NCBI GenBank assembly: GCA_943354835.1
Contig: CALRDH010000002.1
Location: 1-42,269 of the forward strand
DNA: 42,269 nucleotides
Direction of reading: 5' to 3'
Origin: a candidate division WWE3 bacterium
GTDB taxonomy: Bacteria > Patescibacteriota > WWE3 > 2-01-FULL-39-13
Part shown: positions 39,362 through 42,269 of the stretch, in pieces
Position numbering within the stretch: the first letter of the stretch is position 1
How the letters are laid out: every line of letters starts with the position of its first letter
Notes under the pieces: generated by a model
Databases searched by the model: none
Told to the model about the DNA's origin: nothing
The model's input: only the letters and a program-made list of their open reading frames with translations
Position numbers and translations under genes: made by a program

Positions 39362-41644
39362 CTACGACTTCCTTGCTTTTTCGAATTCGGCTTCGGATAT
39401 GATTTTTCTTGTTAGATATGCAACGTCTGGTGAAACAGATACAGATGTTACGCCCCATTTGACTAGGCTTCGTGTTAGATCAGGAAATCTTGATGGAGCT
39501 TGTCCGCATATGGAAGCTTTTATGTTTCTTCTTTTTGCTGTTGTTATTGCTTTTTCCAGAGCCCATAAAACTGCAGGGTTTCTTTCGTCGTATATTCCAG
39601 CGACTTTTTCGTTGTCGCGGTCGACACCTAGTATTAACATTGTTAGATCGTTTGAGCCTATGGAAATTCCATCGATTCCAACATCAATGAAGTCGTCTAA
39701 AAGAATAACGGCAGATGGAATTTCCACCATAAGATAAAGTTCAAAACTTCCTTTTCTGGTTAGGCCAAATGTTGTTAATAATTTTTTAACGTCTATTAAT
39801 TCTTTTGTTGTTCTTACAAATGGAAGCATCAAATGTAAATTCTTATATCCCATTTTGTTTCGTATGATTTTGATTGCCTCGACTTCCATTTTAAAAACTT
39901 CGTCATCGACAAGGTATCGGCAAACTCCTCTAAATCCAATCATTGGATTATTTTCTTCTCCTTCAAATTCGGCTCCACCTTTTAGAGATTTATATTCATT
40001 TGTTTTAAAATCGGTTGCTCTGTAAATGACAGGTCTTCCTTCAAAACTTTCGACAAAAATTTTTAAGCCTTCAACGAGTTTATCTATAAAAACTTTTTGC
40101 TTTTTTTCTTGAATAAATTTGCGAGGATGCTTCCCTATTCCTGCAATCATAAATTCAGCGCGTAAAAGTCCAATTCCATCAACTCCCATAAGACCAACTT
40201 TGTGAGCTAATTCTGGTTCTCCAAGATTTATATAAACCTTTGTTGCTGTTTTTGCATTTTTATATTCCGAATAATCTAATTCTGGTTTAATCGTTCTTAA
40301 AACCTCGGCATAATCTCCAGAATAAACTTGGCCGTTATATCCATTTATAGTAATCGTTTCGCCGTCTTTTAGAATTGAAGTTGCAAGACGCGTTCCAACA
40401 ACTGCAGGAATTCCAAGCTCTCTTGAAACAATAGCTGCGTGTGAAGTCACTCCGCCTTCATCTGTAACAATTGCTGATGCTTTTCTCATTGCAGGAACAA
40501 AATCTGGATTTGTCATTTCGGTTACTAAAATATTGCCTTGTTTTATTTTTGAAATTTCTGCAGCACTATGAATTATTGTTACTTTTCCACTTGCGTATCC
40601 AGGTGAGGCTGCTGACCCTTCCAAAATAACATCCTGAACCGGAATTTTAGAAGTAATATCGACATTAACTGTTTCTAGCTTTTTGCCGATTGTTGTTACT
40701 GGTCTTGTCTGAACAATATATAACTTTTTATTATAAAGTCCCCATTCTATGTCTTGAGGTCTTCCATAATGATCTTCAAGAAGGCTTCCGATATGAGCAA
40801 GTTTAATTATGTAGGAATCATCAAGCTTTTGCTTTTTTTGATACTGACGTGAAATTGTAATACGTCCTTTTTGAGTTAATTGCCAAGTTTGAGGAATAAT
40901 ATATTTGTCTTCAATTTTGTAACCATTTTTTGAAACAAAATATTGGTCTGGTGTAAGTTCGCCTGAAACGATTGGTTGGCCAAGTCCAAAGGCTGCTTCT
41001 ATTGAAATCTGATCTCTATTATTAGTGAGCGGATTTATAGTGAACATGATTCCAGAAACCTCGCTTTGAATCATAAGTTGAACAGGAACAGCAATTCCTA
41101 TTTTGAAGTGATCGAATCCTTGGCGCGCGCGATAGTATATCGCGCGCGCCCCAAACAAAGAAGCCCAACACATTTTGGTCGATTTAATTACGTCTCTGTA
41201 TCCAGAAATGTTTAAGTATGTTTCTTGTTGTCCTGCAAAGCTTGCTTCTGGCAAATCTTCGGCTGTTGCTGATGACCTGACTGCAACTTGTTTGTCTGTT
41301 GTTCCGCAAAGCCCGTGGTACATATTTTTGATTTCATCTTGGACTTCTTGTGGAATTTGTTCTTTTAAAATCAGTTTTATTATGTTGTCAGAAGCCAATT
41401 GTAATTTTTTTGAGTTTTCAACATCAAGATCTTTAAGTTCATCTAATATTTTGGTTTTTAATCCTGTTATTTCTATAAAGTGATAGTAAGCCTCTGAAGT
41501 TACAACAAATCCATTTGGGACAGGGATTTTGGCATTATACATTTCGCCTAAATTAGCGCCTTTTCCACCTGCTAAGGCTATGTCCTTTTTTGAAATTTGT
41601 GAAAATGAAAGAGTAAAAACTTTGCCATTTGCAGGTTTAGGCAT
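39362..41644 (-). CDS. ppsA: Phosphoenolpyruvate synthase (pyruvate, water dikinase)
   Basis: Makes PEP, AMP and phosphate from pyruvate and ATP, or may run in reverse in CPR-type metabolism. 760 residues. The ATP-binding N-terminal domain has AGGKGANLGEM, VRSSATAEDLPEASFAGQQE and a DIEWGLYNKKLYIVQTRP end block. The swivelling phosphohistidine domain has DEGGVTSHAAIVSRELGIPAVVG. The C-terminal PEP/pyruvate barrel has GIGLLRAEF, GFRGVCRYL and the catalytic cysteine in ICGQAPS. It has its own leaderless-type promoter overlapping the end of the upstream gene. A 13-base-arm hairpin lies inside. Confidence 0.96.
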   Translation of the reverse strand: MPKPANGKVFTLSFSQISKKDIALAGGKGANLGEMYNAKIPVPNGFVVTSEAYYHFIEITGLKTKILDELKDLDVENSKKLQLASDNIIKLILKEQIPQEVQDEIKNMYHGLCGTTDKQVAVRSSATAEDLPEASFAGQQETYLNISGYRDVIKSTKMCWASLFGARAIYYRARQGFDHFKIGIAVPVQLMIQSEVSGIMFTINPLTNNRDQISIEAAFGLGQPIVSGELTPDQYFVSKNGYKIEDKYIIPQTWQLTQKGRITISRQYQKKQKLDDSYIIKLAHIGSLLEDHYGRPQDIEWGLYNKKLYIVQTRPVTTIGKKLETVNVDITSKIPVQDVILEGSAASPGYASGKVTIIHSAAEISKIKQGNILVTEMTNPDFVPAMRKASAIVTDEGGVTSHAAIVSRELGIPAVVGTRLATSILKDGETITINGYNGQVYSGDYAEVLRTIKPELDYSEYKNAKTATKVYINLGEPELAHKVGLMGVDGIGLLRAEFMIAGIGKHPRKFIQEKKQKVFIDKLVEGLKIFVESFEGRPVIYRATDFKTNEYKSLKGGAEFEGEENNPMIGFRGVCRYLVDDEVFKMEVEAIKIIRNKMGYKNLHLMLPFVRTTKELIDVKKLLTTFGLTRKGSFELYLMVEIPSAVILLDDFIDVGIDGISIGSNDLTMLILGVDRDNEKVAGIYDERNPAVLWALEKAITTAKRRNIKASICGQAPSRFPDLTRSLVKWGVTSVSVSPDVAYLTRKIISEAEFEKARKS
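41122..41150. repeat. GC-rich perfect inverted repeat inside ppsA
   Basis: GGCGCGCGCGATA (41122-41134), loop GTA, TATCGCGCGCGCC (41138-41150). It encodes GARAIYYRAR in the ATP-grasp domain, with no change in length relative to the family. Confidence 0.93.
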
Positions 41645-41648
41645 AAAC

Positions 41649-42059
41649 TTATATTATCGTTTTTATTGACTTTTTCAAGACTAAATAATGTTCCTTCATT
41701 TCTGATATTGATATCCTCGAGTTTATTTCGTGGGCTAAAATATTTCTTGCTTTGTGGGCGTTCCAGATTTTTTGATATTCTCCAGGTTTGTAGTAGTCTT
41801 TTGCGTTTTTTAATCTTTCTCCAAGTGTTTGTCCTCGTATGCCTTTTTTCTTAAATGCGTAGTCTAAAACTTTATCAATTTCCATAAGAAGACTTTTCCA
41901 TTCGAGTGGATTTTGTGAATTTTCACTTTGAGCAAGTTGGTTTAATTTTGTAGTGATTTCTAGTTTCCATGTTTTTGAGGTGCCACCTATTTTGAATTTT
42001 ATATAAACGATTGCGACAAGAATTATTGCAAGCAAAGCATATATTATGTATTGATTCAT
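41649..42059 (-). CDS. Membrane-anchored protein with a HEPN-like RNxxxH motif
   Basis: 136 residues. One N-terminal transmembrane helix (about 4-23), then a helical cytoplasmic domain: LEWKSLLMEIDKVLDYAFKK, GIRGQTLGERLKNAKDYY and IWNAHKARNILAHEINSR. The last contains R-N-I-L-A-H, the spacing of the HEPN RNase motif, within an all-helical domain of the right size. It may be a membrane-tethered HEPN-fold protein; whether it cuts RNA is unknown. It sits upstream of ppsA and divergent from the antiporter with 30 bases between ATGs. Confidence 0.7.
   Translation of the reverse strand: MNQYIIYALLAIILVAIVYIKFKIGGTSKTWKLEITTKLNQLAQSENSQNPLEWKSLLMEIDKVLDYAFKKKGIRGQTLGERLKNAKDYYKPGEYQKIWNAHKARNILAHEINSRISISEMKEHYLVLKKSIKTII
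41651..41656 (-). promoter_or_regulatory. -10 box of ppsA (leaderless type)
   Basis: TAATAT on the minus strand, exactly six bases before the ATG at 41644. TTGAAA lies 16 bases upstream of it. The box overlaps the stop codon of the upstream gene. Confidence 0.55.
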
Positions 42060-42065
42060 AGTTTA

Positions 42066-42083
42066 AATATATCATGCTACTAT
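42066..42083. promoter_or_regulatory. Back-to-back leaderless promoters of two divergent genes
   Basis: Minus strand: TGA-TATATT (42071 to 42066), six bases before the ATG at 42059. Plus strand: TGC-TACTAT (42078-42083), six bases before the ATG at 42090. Only 30 bases separate the start codons. Confidence 0.55.
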
Positions 42084-42089
42084 TTGAAT

Positions 42090-42269
42090 ATGCAGTTATT
42101 CTTTTTGAATATGCTTCCGTATTTGTTTTTGATTGCAGGATTTTTACTTCTTATTAAGAGCGCTGACTTACTTGTTGATGGCGGAATTTCATTAGCTAAA
42201 AAATATAAGATCCCAAGCATTATTATAGGAATGACTATCGTTGCGTTTGGGACTTCTGCTCCAGAGTTT
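42090..42269 (+). CDS. Ca2+/cation antiporter (CaCA family), N-terminus only
   Basis: Cut by the window end after 60 codons. The first helix (YLFLIAGFLLLIKSADLLVD) and the signature IIIGMTIVAFGTSAPEF are those of the alpha-1 repeat of YrbG-type Na+/Ca2+ exchangers. The start at 42090 is chosen because an extended -10 box lies six bases upstream; an in-frame ATG seven codons later is the alternative. Confidence 0.9.
   Translation, partial: MQLFFLNMLPYLFLIAGFLLLIKSADLLVDGGISLAKKYKIPSIIIGMTIVAFGTSAPEF

Noticed and set aside
39327-39737. 136-codon open frame antisense to ppsA
   Set aside because: It covers conserved PEP-synthase sequence on the other strand and lacks protein-like motifs.
1-42269. 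Alternative genetic code (UGA read as an amino acid)
   Set aside because: UGA serves as a stop for dinD copy 2 and others with tight downstream starts, and conserved proteins end at expected lengths.
1-42269. CRISPR array, rRNA, tRNA or prophage
   Set aside because: No regularly spaced repeats, cloverleaf-like or rRNA-like segments, or phage structural genes were seen; the holin-family gene sits in a secG operon, not a phage context.

Overview
The window is a gene-dense, AT-rich bacterial chromosome segment, roughly one-third G+C by eye. Genes are tightly packed, often overlapping or separated by 1 to 10 bases. TGA is used as a normal stop (dinD2 ends in TGA inside an ATGA overlap), so the UGA-glycine code of Gracilibacteria and Absconditabacteria does not apply. 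Compact housekeeping genes, many small membrane proteins, a short UvrC, a divergent enolase and PEP synthase fit a Patescibacteria/CPR-type genome. That placement is an inference, and I cannot name the lineage. No rRNA, tRNA, CRISPR array or prophage was seen.

Layout. 1-3.4 kb (minus): tyrS, a 37-residue membrane peptide, recG and the first codons of a probable rsmD. 3.5-5.3 kb (plus): a transglutaminase-like protein and dinD copy 1. 5.3-9.1 kb (minus): the tight group mutL / DUF5665 / glycosidase-like protein / ITPA-like pyrophosphatase. 9.2-12 kb (minus): dinB, then dinD copy 2 coupled to a three-helix membrane protein. 12.1-17.4 kb: a SIMPL protein (plus) facing the holin-like / secG / solute-binding / mutS operon (minus). 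17.4-22.5 kb (minus): uvrA, uvrC and dinD copy 3. 22.6-26 kb (minus): uvrB, a secreted coiled-coil protein and a membrane protein. 26-28 kb (plus): lexA with a PIF1-like helicase. 28-30.6 kb: HelD and small genes. 30.6-34 kb: small unknown genes and DedA, with repeated copies of the DedA 3' end. 34-37.5 kb: rsmI, a phosphoglycerate-mutase-like gene, a REP/RAYT transposase region and enolase. 37.5-39.3 kb: three overlapping genes of one unknown family. 39.4-42.3 kb: PEP synthase, a membrane protein with a HEPN-like motif, and a truncated Ca2+/cation antiporter.

How it works together. From recG to HelD the window is a genome-maintenance neighbourhood: excision repair (uvrABC), mismatch repair (mutS, mutL with the nuclease motif), SOS control (lexA), translesion synthesis (dinB), helicases (RecG, PIF1-like, HelD), pool sanitation (ITPA-like) and three DinD paralogues. 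The right end holds lower-glycolysis genes (mutase-like, enolase, PEP synthase).

Most notable signals. (1) Each dinD gene carries an inverted repeat of a different sequence, centred on the middle base of the same homologous codon. (2) Many genes have a -10 box 6 to 8 bases before the start codon, which points to leaderless mRNAs. (3) A RAYT transposase sits among REP-like elements, two of which encode the C-termini of two unrelated ORFs. (4) Copies of the DedA gene's 3' end follow successive small gene cassettes. (5) Perfect GC-rich hairpins lie inside several housekeeping genes. The only gap over 300 bases in the obvious gene set (28184-28522) holds a 58-codon gene with a perfect but partly sequestered Shine-Dalgarno sequence.
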